DNA of 64,000 bases from Thermothelomyces thermophilus ATCC 42464. Lineage: Eukaryota > Ascomycota > Sordariomycetes > Sordariales > Chaetomiaceae. Positions 45,721 to 56,660 of the stretch are shown here, piece after piece. The stretch lies in assembly GCF_000226095.1 (NCBI RefSeq), contig NC_016472.1, positions 7,688,001-7,752,000 of the forward strand, written 5' to 3'. Numbering within the stretch: the first letter of the stretch is position 1; every line of letters starts with the position of its first letter. Made by a program: the position numbers and the translations under genes. Under the pieces are notes generated by a model that saw nothing but the letters and a program-made list of their open reading frames with translations, searched no databases and was not told the DNA's origin.

Positions 45721-46024
45721 CTTGTCGTTGAGGCTTTCAGAAGTTGGTCGACCGAGCTGAAATTCGCAAAGTTGCAACGGGGCCCTGAAGGTTCGAGGAA
45801 AATTGAGGCACGAGGGGGATTTGTGGTGGTCCGTGCGTATCGCTCCCGCGCGTGCCCTAACGATAGCCTGCTGGTCCAAGCACCTGCACCCTGCTTAGTC
45901 ACCCAGCCCGAAATCCCGTCTTGGATTTGCTTCCACACAAAAATACCCCAATTTTTTCGCAGCCCGCAGCAACTAACGACTTCGACACATCGATCCACGC
46001 CGACACACCCAGTAAACAGGCAAG
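45721..46024. promoter_or_regulatory. Shared bidirectional promoter of RPS9 and RPL21
   Basis: Only 304 bases separate the two ATGs. A CCCTAAC half telobox occurs near 45855-45861. A coordinated promoter is inferred from the head-to-head order of two ribosomal protein genes; no experiment is available. Confidence 0.6.
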
Positions 46025-46711
46025 ATGGGTCACCCCGCAGGTCTCCGTGCTGGTACGAGATACGCCTTCTCTCGGGGCTTCCGGCAGCATGGCCAGATCA
46101 GGCTGTCGACCTACCTGAGACAGTACAGGTACGTTGTTGGGCGTGATGCGACGTGGCTGGTGCAAAGACAGGAAGCTAATTCGTGTTAGGGTTGGCGATA
46201 TTGTCGACATCAAGGTCAACGGTGCTGTCCAGAAGGGGTAAGCGAAAACCCGATTTCCGTGATGAGTTCGGAGGAGCACCGGAGAAGACGGAGGCGACGG
46301 AGGCGGCAGCATTGCGCCGCGCGGCGCTTCGGGGGTTTGCGTGGACATCAGCGAAGGAGACTGACTTTAGACACCAACAGTATGGCCCACAAGGTCTACC
46401 ACGGCAAGACCGGCGTCATCTACAACGTCACCAAGTCGGCGGTCGGCATCATCATTTACAAGAAGGTCAAGCACCGGTACATCGAGAAGCGCATCAACGT
46501 CCGCATCGAGCACATCCAGCCGTCGCGGTCACGGGAGGATTTCCTGCGCCGTGTCAAGGAGAACGCTGAGCTGAAGAAGAAGGCCAAGGCCGAGGGCAAG
46601 CCGGTGCAGCTCAAGAGACAACCCGCCATGCCCCGCGAGGCCCGGACGATCTCCTTCAAGGACAACAAGCCGGAGACTGTCGCGCCGGTTGCGTACGAGA
46701 CCACGATTTAA
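46025..46711 (+). CDS. RPL21: 60S ribosomal protein L21 (eL21)
   Basis: Large-subunit ribosomal protein. Exons are 46025-46128, 46190-46237 and 46381-46711 with introns of 61 and 143 nt, coding 483 nt (160 aa), the usual length of the family. The N-terminus is [20 protein letters not shown]; splicing restores [20 protein letters not shown] and then [20 protein letters not shown]. The C-terminus ends [10 protein letters not shown]. The second intron contains GTGATGA and CTGA words, but no terminal stem that would support a C/D snoRNA. Confidence 0.97.
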
Positions 46712-47696
46712 GAGGCCTCGGGTTGGAGTGCTGGATCTGGTGGGGTTAGATATGGCTTGCTTGTTTCTCTCTGCATGGGGTTCATCGCGTTCGGCACGGA
46801 AGGATCTCCTGCATGGAATTTGGTCTGGGATGCGGGAGTGCTCATAGGAATTAAAATACCAATGGCATGACCAACAGCGGCTCGCAGCACCCTGTCTATC
46901 CGGCATCGTGCAACTGTGGAGCACAGCCCGGTGCAGGCGACTCTGTGCACCGACGGGAGCTAGCGATCATCTTGTTTAGGCCTCAGACAGATGTCCCGGG
47001 CTCGCTCTGGCCCGGGCATTGCTGCCCACGAGGGCGGCATGGGACATCCCAAAATCAACGGGAAAAATTTAAGAGCAAGCCGATTCTGACATTCCGAGAT
47101 TCAAACATCCGTGAGCCCGCGTTTGCTCTCTGCGCGGCGCTCAAGTATCCGAAGCATTGAGTACAGTTACATTCGAACTTGATATCGTTCCACTCGATCA
47201 GCTCACGGGTCAGCTTGTGTCCCTTTACTAGTACGTGATGCAATCGGGCATTTCCTGTCCGAACTTGTAAGCACTATGGCAAAGGTTAAAGTACTAGTAC
47301 GTACATAGCTCCCTGCTGGCTCAGCCTTTGCCAGAAACCAGGCGCCGCGCTGAACCGTTAAGCGGGGCACTGATTGTTAACCAATTGGGGCAACGCGGGG
47401 AAGCAAGGCCCGAACTCTGACCACTGTGGCTGACGCCGGGCCACTGGCACGGCTGCAGCCGTTGTTCTGTCATCAACGATTAAGCCGACCCTTTCGACTG
47501 GTCTAACATCCGTAACCAGAACACATGCTTCTAGCACTGCGATCTGCCTGAATAGAAGCACCATAGCTGTTTTGCCTCTTAACCGCCTGGATCGATGCGC
47601 TCGCGAGTTATCGCCCGGTCAGGCAGGTAGCAGAGCCGACCTTCCGTCACTCTGCCGAGACGGTGAAGCCCGCAACCAAGCAACCTTGCATACGCC
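46712..47696. other. Intergenic region between RPL21 and the NVJ2-like gene
   Basis: About 1 kb without a supportable gene. It carries short palindromic ACTAGT/GTAC-rich words near 47228 and 47292-47304 that recur elsewhere in the window's spacers. Confidence 0.45.
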
Positions 47697-50679
47697 ATGG
47701 GTTGGACTGCCTTCCTGTTGACCTACCTTCTCGGGGGCGTCACTTTTCTCCCTCTGGTCGTCGCCATAGTCTTTGTCCATGCCTACTTCATCCTCCCGCG
47801 CCGCCATCATGATGCCGACGCCTCGCAGGCCTCGGCCGGCGACGACGACCTGATCCAGCCCGGCGATGACATCGAGGCCATCAAGGCAGCGCAAAGGGAT
47901 GGGATCAAGAACCGGGCGACATATCACGACCAAGATGTCGCAGCTGGCTATTTCGCTGTCTGCCGCGAGTACACACCAATGGGGATCAATGCGAAACCGA
48001 TTGAACGTGCCACGCCTGTCGGTTCCGCCACGGTAGCAGCTCCCAGTCCCAGCGTCTACCAAACGATGTATCGCAGCATCTTTGACCGGAAACAACCGCC
48101 GGGGCCGCTCGACAACAAGAACGGCGGGAGCCAGCGGCCCAAGAAAGCTGGTAACGTCTTTTATGTCGTGCTCAGGTATGCAATGCGCCCCCTCCCGAGC
48201 CAATGCGTATATGTATATGCCTGACCGGCTCCAAAGGCACGGCCACTTGATGCTTTTCGACGACGACGAGCAAATCGAAGTGCGGCATGTCGTATCGCTC
48301 GCGCACCACGATGTCAGCATATACTCCGGGGAACCAGTGACTCCAGAAGGAGAGTTGTGGATAAAACGCAACGCCATCTGCCTCTCTCGTCGCAAGGATA
48401 GTCCGGATATGGGCCCGGACACTCAGGTCTCCAAGCCGTTCTACCTCTTCTCCGAGAATTGCTCGGCAAAGGAGGATTTCTACTTTGCCTTGCTGAGGAA
48501 CCAGGAGCAAACTGTCACCGCCGGAAACCGAGCTCCGACACCCATCCAGTTCGACGTGAAGAATATCCTCTCCCTGGTTCAAAAGCTTCACTCTTCCGAG
48601 GAGCACTTGCAAACCAGGTGGCTCAATGCCGTCATCGGAAGACTGTTCCTGGGCATTCACAAGACCAAGGACATTGAGAACTTTATCAGGGAGAAGCTGA
48701 CGAAGAAGATATCTCGAGTCAAGAGGCCTGCGTTTCTGTCGAACATTACCATCAAGGCCATCGACACCGGAGACTCTGCGCCTTACATCACGAACCCCCG
48801 TCTGAAAGACCTAACGGTCGAGGGCGAGTGCGGGATGGAGGCTGATGTGCGTTACACGGGCAATTTCCGGCTCGAAGTTGCAGCGACCGCGCGACTCGAT
48901 CTGGGTTCCCGGTTTACGAGAGAGGTTAACCTGGTCCTCGCCGTCGTCCTGCGAAAACTAGAAGGCCACGCGCTGTTCAAGATCAAGCCCCCACCCAGCA
49001 ACCGCATATGGTTTTCCTTCCAGCAAATGCCGAAGATCGAGATGACCATTGAACCAATTGTCAGTTCACGACAGATCACATACACGGTGATTCTGCGTCA
49101 GATCGAGAATCGCATTAAAGAAGTCATCGCCGAAACCATCGTTCTGCCGTATTGGGATGACACACCCTTCTTCAGCACCGAGCACAAAAGGTGGAGAGGT
49201 GGCATCTTCCACGACGACACCGTCAAACCAGCGGCCGGTCCCGAATCTGCCGCGGCCCAAGAGGGAGACTTGGGCGAGGTGGAGCGACTCGAAGAAACAC
49301 ATGGTATCCAGGAGGATAACCCCCCACACATAGAGAAGAGCCACAGCGCGCCTGTCCTGGACAAGAAGCCATCGTCGATCAGCTTGTTTGGGAAGAAGGC
49401 GTCCAGCAAATCGAGCAAACCTGATATGACGCCATCGCCTTCTACGTCGTCAGCGAGCATCGAGCTGAGCAAGAACGAGGCAAAGGGCGACATAAGTTCC
49501 CCTCCTCCCGTATTGTCCGCTCCCTTCGCCCAGCCTTCATCTCCCACCGTGGGAACTATCGCCACCAATGCGGACCATTTCAGGCCCTCATCCTCACCCC
49601 CCGGCGGGGACTCGGCATTGGCAGCTATGGCAACGTTATCTGCGACACCGCCCAGTGCACCGTCGCCAGCTCAGGCGCCCAATAATGCGAACCCATTCAA
49701 GCCTTACATAACTTCAAAATCGTCCAATATATCTTCTTCGGGCTCGTCTCGAGACGCTACAGACACCGAAAAGGACGTAGACAAAACGCCGCAGGCGCGA
49801 CGAAACACTGCTTCGTCTACAGGAAGCCAGAGCGATAATGGGTCGCATTCCCCGACTCCGTCCTCGCGAGATTCCGTCCGCGGCCAGGCGAGCTCCATGT
49901 CAAGGGCCTTGTTCAACCGCCGTGACACCGCGTCTTCGGTTTCTTCCGGGATAAGTTCCCAAAGCGCCAATGAGTCGCACAAGCGCAACGCCCTCAACGC
50001 GGTTGCCAATGCAGCGGCATCCGCCAAACGATGGGGTCTCAACGCCTTTCAACGCCGTGGCAACGATGACGCGGCCGCGAACCACGGTAATTCCGGTGAA
50101 AGTGCTCCCGTGGTTGATCTCAGCCAGCCCATGGGGCGCGGCCAGCCGCTCCCACCGCCCGGAACTCCACTCCCCATGCCCGAGAGGAAGACATCGACGG
50201 CAGCAATACAGGTTTTCAAGAGAAAGCCAGTCAGCGCGCCCCCGACGGACCGCCATTCTGAACCTTCACAGCATGCAACCGAGCGTCGGCCGGTCCCACC
50301 CCCGCCTCTTCCGAAGAGACGGCAACCCCAGCCTGAGCAGGATGGGGAAGATAATGGTATGCTCGTAGTTACCGCGCCTGCAGACTCGGAACCGACAACT
50401 CCACTGAGTGCCACGCACAACCCTTCGGACGGCCCTCAAATGCAGGGCGAAGTGGCCAGGGACCCTGGAGCACCGTCGGGTTCGAACGGCACAACAACTA
50501 GTGCCCCGGTAGGCTTAGGAGTTTCAACACCTGCAGAAGCCACCGAAAGGGAAGCGGACCACCCGGATGGCGCGACCGGGACGCCAGACTCCGCCGACGA
50601 CGAGGACTACTCCGCATGGATGGTTGATGACCCGGAACCCGGGGGGGTGGATGTTTCCACCGGTACACGGGCAACTTGA
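47697..50679 (+). CDS. NVJ2: SMP-domain lipid-transfer protein, Nvj2/TEX2 family
   Basis: Membrane-contact-site lipid (ceramide) transfer protein anchored in the ER. Exons are 47697-48175 and 48237-50679, coding 2,922 nt (973 aa). The start is MGWTAFLLTYLLGGVTFLPL with one transmembrane helix at about residues 7-30. A PH-like segment follows and is joined across the intron (GNVFYVVLR to HGHLMLFDDDEQIEVRHVVS). The SMP domain lies at about 284-465 (QTRWLNAVIGRLFLGIHKTK, DLTVEGECGMEADVRYTGNF, RIWFSFQQMPKIEMTIEPIV). The last 480 residues are Ser/Pro-rich, disordered and rich in PPP motifs. NVJ2 works at the nucleus-vacuole junction in yeast; the site of action here is inferred. Confidence 0.92.
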
Positions 50680-50919
50680 GCTCAACGCGGTTGTTTTGGA
50701 ATCTGTAGTGTCACACAGCCTTGGGAGTTACGGCGTCAAGCATGGCGTATTCACTATTTTTATGATTTGATACTAGGCATACACGGGGTGCACACAGATT
50801 TCCTTTCAACTGTCAGGAACATGGGCGCAACTATGGATTGGTCATGGTTTTAGTCTAATGTATTTTCATGAGCCATCTTGTCTTCTCGCTTGGCCATTGT
50901 CGTGTCCGAACCAGAACAG

Positions 50920-50965
50920 CCCCCCCCCCCCCCCCGCCTCTCATGAACCCCCAGCAGTCCTGCAT

Positions 50966-50996
<31 letters not shown>
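50920..50996. repeat. Long homopolymer pair: C16 (50920-50935) and T28 (50969-50996)
   Basis: Two uninterrupted homopolymers 33 bases apart in the spacer after the NVJ2-like gene. The lengths could be affected by sequencing or assembly error. Confidence 0.9.
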
Positions 50997-51000
<4 letters not shown>

Positions 51001-52426
51001 GTTGGTCGCTGAGTATGGTTCTGTCCCCTGCTCTCAATATCCTTTGATAAGGGGAATTTGGCTTTCGCATCCGCGCACCTATCGGAGTTACCATGCAAAG
51101 GCATCTATCTGCTCTGGCGTCGACCTAGGCTAGAATCCTGCAAATCTACTCATACGACTGCAAGGTCCGGCTCACCACTGCTGGCTTTTCGCAAGGAGCA
51201 TGGACTCTATTATTCCCGTCTTCAGCCTCCGTTTAGCCTGAGCTGTGGGGCGGAATCTGCACGGGAACCAAAACGGTCCGTAATCAGAGTGCCAGGAGAT
51301 TCTTCATATTACCTTAATCAACGTTGGGCGCTTTTGATATAGCCGTTTTGTTGGTTTCGTCTTTGGCTGAGCCGGAAGCGAGAGGCAAGACGCTCAGCGA
51401 TTGGTGCCAGAGAACACTTACACGGCTGACTCCTTGAATGCAGTGGTGACATTCTCAGTGGAACAAGCAATCGAAGAATGTCGGGCCGCTTCGTGCGTTC
51501 CGTGTTTGGAGATTTCCATTACCTCTTGAACGTGCACTCAGCAACGAAAAGCGCACTCCATCTCTCTCTCAGCATGACTCTTCAGATGTCCCGACACGAT
51601 AACTGGAGAGTGAGATAGCATCCGAAACGTCCGTGATGCGTGCTGCTGTCTCGTCCTACTATAGATTAATGGACATGAATATACACCCTTGTCGACAGCG
51701 ATACACCATGTCCATAGTAGAAAATGTCTCCCGGAGCCGTAAATTATCCCGTCCTGCATCCGCCGTCTGCTGCCACGCACACGGGGCACGAGTCTGTCGG
51801 GAACAGAGCAGGTGGCAGCTGAGCGAGAGATTAGGGCCGCCGAAGGTTGCCCACCCCTGAACAGTGAACACATAGTGGAAAAATTGGAGGTCCGGAAGGG
51901 GAAGTAGTCTCGGTTTCCTAGTCACTTTCCATAGCTCAGTGTTATTGAGAAGGTCCAACCAACCTGTCTTTCGGCAGCTGTTTCGTCGATCTTGGTTCCG
52001 AGAAGAAGGGCCTTCCTCATCAGAGTATGAAATCCGACCTGGTTATTGCTCCGCGACACGAGAACCCATCCAGCGGCCCTAAAAACCAGGGGCTGAAGTA
52101 CCTTTCCAGCCTCTTGGAGGTAGATATCCCTCCAACCGGGACAGGAACGTCCGCGTCCCGGGCTATAGAGCTCGGTCGTTGAGCATATCATCGCAGACGG
52201 GTAATCCAAATGCAGCGGCCTTGGGTAGCATCATCAGGATAGAGAAAGAGGGGGGTAATTAGTAGAACCACTTCACCCGGTGGGCCCATAGAGTATAGAA
52301 GAATCCGAAAGACGCAGAGTTTCCCGGAGGGGGAGACGAGGGCGCCGGACGTGGATGCCAGAAATAGCAACAACAATTTTGAAGTAGAAACGCGCGTTGA
52401 CGATGGCGGTCCTCTTGACCCTGGGG

Positions 52427-52434
52427 TATATAAA
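52427..52434 (+). promoter_or_regulatory. TATA box of the secreted protein gene
   Basis: TATATAAA sits about 250 bases before the ATG at 52687, with no gene between. It fits an inducible promoter; the leader would include the C11A23 tract. Confidence 0.5.
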
Positions 52435-52592
52435 CATACCTGGGCCCCATCCTCCTTGGAGGACACGAAGTGAAGAGCTGGGGCAGGTAGCGCGTCGAGA
52501 AACACTCAAATCGTCTCCCCATCTCTTTTTCAACTTTGCAAGTACCTATCCGCCACGTCACTCCTGGACTTCCAAGGTAGGGTTGAAATACA

Positions 52593-52626
52593 CCCCCCCC
52601 CCCAAAAAAAAAAAAAAAAAAAAAAA
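52593..52626. repeat. C11A23 homopolymer tract
   Basis: Eleven C followed by twenty-three A, about 60 bases upstream of the secreted protein start and probably within its leader. The lengths may be unreliable. Confidence 0.85.
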
Positions 52627-52686
52627 GATTTGTCCACCTCTGCTGACAGCGAGCTCCCCGGGGGAGGGTAACACGCAGACGTCACG

Positions 52687-53307
52687 ATGAAGCTCGCCAT
52701 CTCCGCCCTCCTCGTCCTCGCCAGCCTGGCCCCGGCGCAAGCCTCGGACGTCGCGTGTCCCACGGCGACGCGGACGATCCAGGAGAGCTCGTGCAACAAG
52801 AGCTGCGCCCTGTCGGACTGCACGCTCCAGACGACGATGCAGAACCCGTGCGGCTGCCCGGCGACGCTGCCGACGGCGACGCTGATCGCGCCGTGCGAGG
52901 CCGAGTGCCCTTACCAAGGGTGCGACGTCGAGTTCCACGCGGGGGCGCTCCCCTGCCCGACGACGTCGACGGTGCGGCGGACCTCGCCGGCGGCGACCCC
53001 GACGGCAACCTCGACCTCGACGCAGACGGGCGTCATCACCAGCGTCACGACGCTCCCGCCCCGGACGACCAGCACCAGCACCAGCACCAGCACCACCAGC
53101 TCGCTGCCCTGCCCCAGGGTGACCCACACGACCAGCCCGGACGGCTGCGAGCCGATCCGCTGCCCCGTCCCGACGTGCCGCGTCGAGTCGGACTTTGTGA
53201 TCCCCTGCGGGTGCCAGCCCAAGACGGTGCTGTTCGTGACCGGGTGTGCGACGGCGTGTCCGACGGGTTGCTTGACGAGGACGCGGACGACCAGCCTTGC
53301 TTGTTAG
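52687..53307 (+). CDS. Small secreted protein with two ten-cysteine modules joined by a Thr/Ser linker
   Basis: Unrecognised by name; 206 aa, single exon. A clear signal peptide is present (MKLAISALLVLASLAPAQAS, cleavage near residue 20). Module A uses cysteines 24, 36, 40, 45, 55, 57, 70, 74, 79 and 90; module B uses 142, 154, 159, 164, 174, 176, 187, 191, 195 and 206. Both follow C-x11-C-x3/4-C-x4-C-x9-C-G-C-x10/12-C-x3-C-x3/4-C-x10-C and both contain PCGC. The linker (91-141) is Thr/Ser/Pro-rich and likely O-glycosylated. Even cysteine counts suggest five disulfides per module. Similar PCGC-type repeats occur in ascomycete secreted proteins as far as I recall, but no function is known to me. 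A TATA box lies upstream. Cell-wall, adhesin or effector roles are possible guesses. Confidence 0.85.
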   Translation: MKLAISALLVLASLAPAQASDVACPTATRTIQESSCNKSCALSDCTLQTTMQNPCGCPATLPTATLIAPCEAECPYQGCDVEFHAGALPCPTTSTVRRTSPAATPTATSTSTQTGVITSVTTLPPRTTSTSTSTSTTSSLPCPRVTHTTSPDGCEPIRCPVPTCRVESDFVIPCGCQPKTVLFVTGCATACPTGCLTRTRTTSLAC

Positions 53308-54231
53308 GTAGTATGTACATATATAGCCGATGTTAGTTTGGTAAGAGTGGGAAGAGGAGATCAGTTGAATGGGATGAAGAGCGCCTATGTACTCCGTAAC
53401 AACAGAGTTCATTGGTCAATTTTTGCCATTTTTGTGCAATCGAGTTTGCCTGTTTTGCTTCGGGTTGCCTGCGATTCGGTCAAATACGTCGACAAGCAAA
53501 AAAAAAAAAAAAAAAAAAAAAGAAAGAAAGAAAGAAAGAAAGAAATGGTCAGAAAATGTCGTGATATTACGGAGCACAGTACTGCAGTGAAGCAATCCGT
53601 ACTCCGTATGCACCGTACGTAGGTACATTACTACACCACGGCATAGTGTGAAGTAGGTAACATAGTGCACGAATTCGCTGCTGCAGTCCGCCGGAGGGTG
53701 CCGATCTGCGCAACTCAATCTCGCAGCCAAGACACCGGCCGGCAGCCGCCGGGCGGCCCCAGCACAGAAGCAGTGAGCTGGGCGCTTCTCTGATTGGATC
53801 GTCCGAGCTGGCGCTGCCCCTGTGACATCATCCCACAACGCTTATTGGCGGCCCCGCAGCGGATACCGAACAGCCTCGACCATCCGCCGCCTGCCACCGC
53901 CTTCGCCCGCCGATACTAGTAGCTCAATCCGGAAGAGGAATGTTGGTTCCCTAGTAACTGGAGGAAGCGGTGACTGTGCCTCTTTCTCAAACAAATCATC
54001 ATCGAGTCCTGATCTTCGAGCTCTCTCAATGCTTCTCCTGTGCCTCAGTTACCTTCGGTAAAACTAATTGGTTTTGCGACGATTTTCCTCAGTTTAATCC
54101 ATCTTCCCTCAGACCTTCTTCCACTTCTTATACCAACGGAGCAGCTTCCAAGTACATACAGGTACCTTGTTCTCTTTATATCCAGACACGTATATAGCTT
54201 CGATCTTTTATACCTCTCCCAGCCACGCACC
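53308..54231. other. Intergenic region between the secreted protein gene and ISN1
   Basis: No gene is supported. It contains an A23(GAAA)n tract at 53498-53545 and two copies of TACTCCGTA (53390-53398 and 53600-53608). The last 200 bases are CT-rich, consistent with the ISN1 leader. Confidence 0.45.
53498..53545. repeat. Poly(A) run followed by (GAAA)n microsatellite
   Basis: About 23 A residues followed by six GAAA units, 190 bases after the secreted protein stop. It could be a simple slippage product or the trace of an old poly(A) tail. Confidence 0.85.
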
Positions 54232-55857
54232 ATGACCACCCGTTATCGCGTTGAATGTATGTGTTATAACGCCCGACGTACCGGATCTCGACTGACGGGT
54301 GGATAGATGCTCTCAAAACTCACCGCCGTGATCAATTCATAGGTACGTTCTCCTGTAGCTCCGCCTTCATCCTCGGTGTGGTCGGCTCTTAGTGGCAGTT
54401 CCCACGGGTTCGCAGTGGTATAGTGATGCTCGCATCACCATGACGCTTCCCGCCAATGTGGAATTCCGCTGACCGGAAAAATCAGAATGGATCAAGGGCC
54501 TGCTGGCAGTGCCATTCGTGCTGTATTCGCAGCCTCACGGAGCCATCGACCGGCAGGGCACGGTAAACCTATCTCAGACACGCGAGGAAGCACATCGGAG
54601 ATACAGCGAAATTCTGCGCGATGTCGAGGGCATGATCGACGACCACAGTAAGATCTGGTCTGCTGTCCATTCTGGCTTTCTAGCGGTGATTCACAGTCTT
54701 CCAGTTGCCCACCAGAACGACCCCGAGAATCCATTCCCGTCGAAACTCAAGCTCCTGGTCCCCAGCATCGGGCCCTTCTTCACTCGACTACCCCTAGAGG
54801 CCGCCTTCAAATATCAGGACAGCAAGCGTTACATCTCCTCCCGCCGCTTCGTCTCCCCCTCCTTCAATGACGTCCGCCTCATCCTCAACTCGGCCCAAAT
54901 GATGGCCGTGACAACATACGGCACCCTCCAGCTAGCCACCTTCGATGGTGACGTGACCCTCTACGAAGACGGGCAAAGCCTCGAACCAACCAGCCCCATC
55001 GTCCCGCGGCTGATCGGTATGCCCTCCTCCGCCTGCAAGCGGGACAACTTTTCAGTTACTGACCGGAACCTGAACCTGCCAAAGACCTCCTCCGCAAAAA
55101 CGTAAAGATTGGCATCGTCACCGCGGCAGGCTACACAACCGCCGACAAATACTACGCCCGCCTGCACGGACTCCTCGACGCGCTGGCCAGCACGACCGAG
55201 CTAAACCCCTCCCAAAAGCAATCCCTCATCGTCATGGGCGGAGAAGCGAACTACCTCTTCGAGTTCTCGCCTTCGTCCCCGCACCTCTTGGCCCCCGTCC
55301 CGCGCGAGAAGTGGCTGACCCCGGAAATGGCCGCCTGGGATGACCGCGACATCGCCCAAGTGCTCGACGTCGCCGAGGCGGCCCTGCGCGACTGCGTCCG
55401 GACCCTCAACCTGCCGGCCGTGCTGATGCGCAAGGACCGCGCCGTCGGCATCGTCCCGAACCCGCCCGAGACGCGCATCCCGCGCGAGTCGCTCGAGGAG
55501 ACGGTCCTGGTGGTGCAGAAGACGCTGGAGCTCAGCGCGGCAGGGCGGGCCCGCCGCGTGCCCTTCTGCGCCTTCAACGGCGGGCGCGACGTCTTTGTCG
55601 ATATCGGCGACAAGAGCTGGGGCGTGACGGTGTGCCAGCGCTGGTTCGGATCTTCGTCCGAGCCGAGCAGAGGCCAAGGCGAAGGCGGCGCAATCAAGGG
55701 GCAGAACACGCTGCACGTAGGCGACCAGTTCCTGAGCGCAGGGGCGAATGATTTCCGGGCGAGGAGCGTCGGCACGACGGCGTGGATCGCGAGCCCGGCA
55801 GAGACGGTCGACCTGCTCGACGAGTTGGCCGAGTTGATGGAGAAGAGGGCGTCTTAG
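54232..55857 (+). CDS. ISN1: IMP-specific 5'-nucleotidase
   Basis: Hydrolyses inosine 5'-monophosphate to inosine and phosphate in purine turnover. Exons are 54232-54256, 54307-54342, 54486-55016 and 55085-55857, coding 1,365 nt (454 aa; yeast Isn1 is 450). The first two exons are only 25 and 36 nt and are needed to build MTTRYRVEYALKTHRRDQFI, followed by EWIKGLLAVPFVLYSQPHGA. The HAD-type nucleophile motif is TFDGDVT at about residues 172-178. Other family blocks are RYISSRRFVSPSFNDVRLIL, KIGIVTAAGYTTADKYYARL and the end region DQFLSAGANDFRARSVGTTA. The third intron (55017-55084) has a typical TACTGAC branch. Confidence 0.95.
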
Positions 55858-56660
55858 AGGGACCAGGCGAAGCATCTCAAAAAGGGAGTGGGCGACGGCA
55901 AGCTGTGGGATGGTTACACACTTGACTATGAAGCAGGGACAGTATAGCGTTAGCTTAGTTGGATACGGCTTCGAAAAGTATTATAAATATATTCTTAATA
56001 CCACAGTTGGAATGCTCATTCTCGTCGACACTCCCTCTTCCTGGATCTTCCATATGACCGAGTCACCGATGTTGGCCTGCCGCTTGTCTCGTCGCTCATC
56101 AGAGCCGAACTGCCCTTGACCTCGAAAGGCAACAGAGCAAAACCACCCAAAACTCCACAAGGATAAAGAGAAAACCGGGGGGGGGGGGGGTATTTGCGAC
56201 ATACATGGTAAGTAATCAAGGTGACAAAAAGAAGAATGGGGTAAGGAAAAGAACAAGGGATAGCTCTTTTTGAATGTCCAAAACCCGCTCTGGCCGACCG
56301 CCCAATCCGCCGAACCAACAATGAAACGACAAAGAGCCAACCAGTCCTCGCTTCCCTGAACCGTGCCGAAGAATAAACAAAACAACAGAACACATAAAAC
56401 TCCGATACATCCACGCAATGCCATGTCTAAATAATTGCTGCTTTGTTGATTCATGCCTCCCTGTTGTCCTCCTCCTCCTCCTTCTTGCGCCCACGCCCAC
56501 GCAGTGCAAGGGATGCTCTGCCCTGGTCAAGGGCGCAATGTGCGCAAATCTCAAAAAGGACCGAAAACCAGACTAGGAAGAAAGCCCCAAGAGGTGATTT
56601 TCGAGGGCATCCAACCCTAGACGACGACGGTGGTGGTGGTGGTGCTGGTGGTGGCTAACC
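55858..56660. other. Convergent spacer between ISN1 and the coiled-coil gene
   Basis: 803 bases between two 3' ends. It carries a G14 run at 56177-56190 and a GGT-repeat near 56630-56653. No gene is supported. Confidence 0.5.

Larger units (their letters stand above)
50680..52686. other. Gene-poor spacer upstream of the secreted protein gene
   Basis: Two kilobases with no supportable gene on either strand. It contains the C16 and T28 homopolymers at 50920-50996, a TATA box at 52427-52434 and a C11A23 tract at 52593-52626. Confidence 0.45.

Noticed and set aside
46254-46369. Possible C/D snoRNA in the second RPL21 intron (GTGATGA at 46259 and CTGA at 46361)
   Set aside because: No terminal stem pairs around the boxes, and the CTGA word is explained by the CTGAC branch point.
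54410-54478. tRNA-like stretch with a TGGTATAGTG word inside an ISN1 intron
   Set aside because: No B box of the GGTTCRANNCC type follows and no cloverleaf can be drawn.
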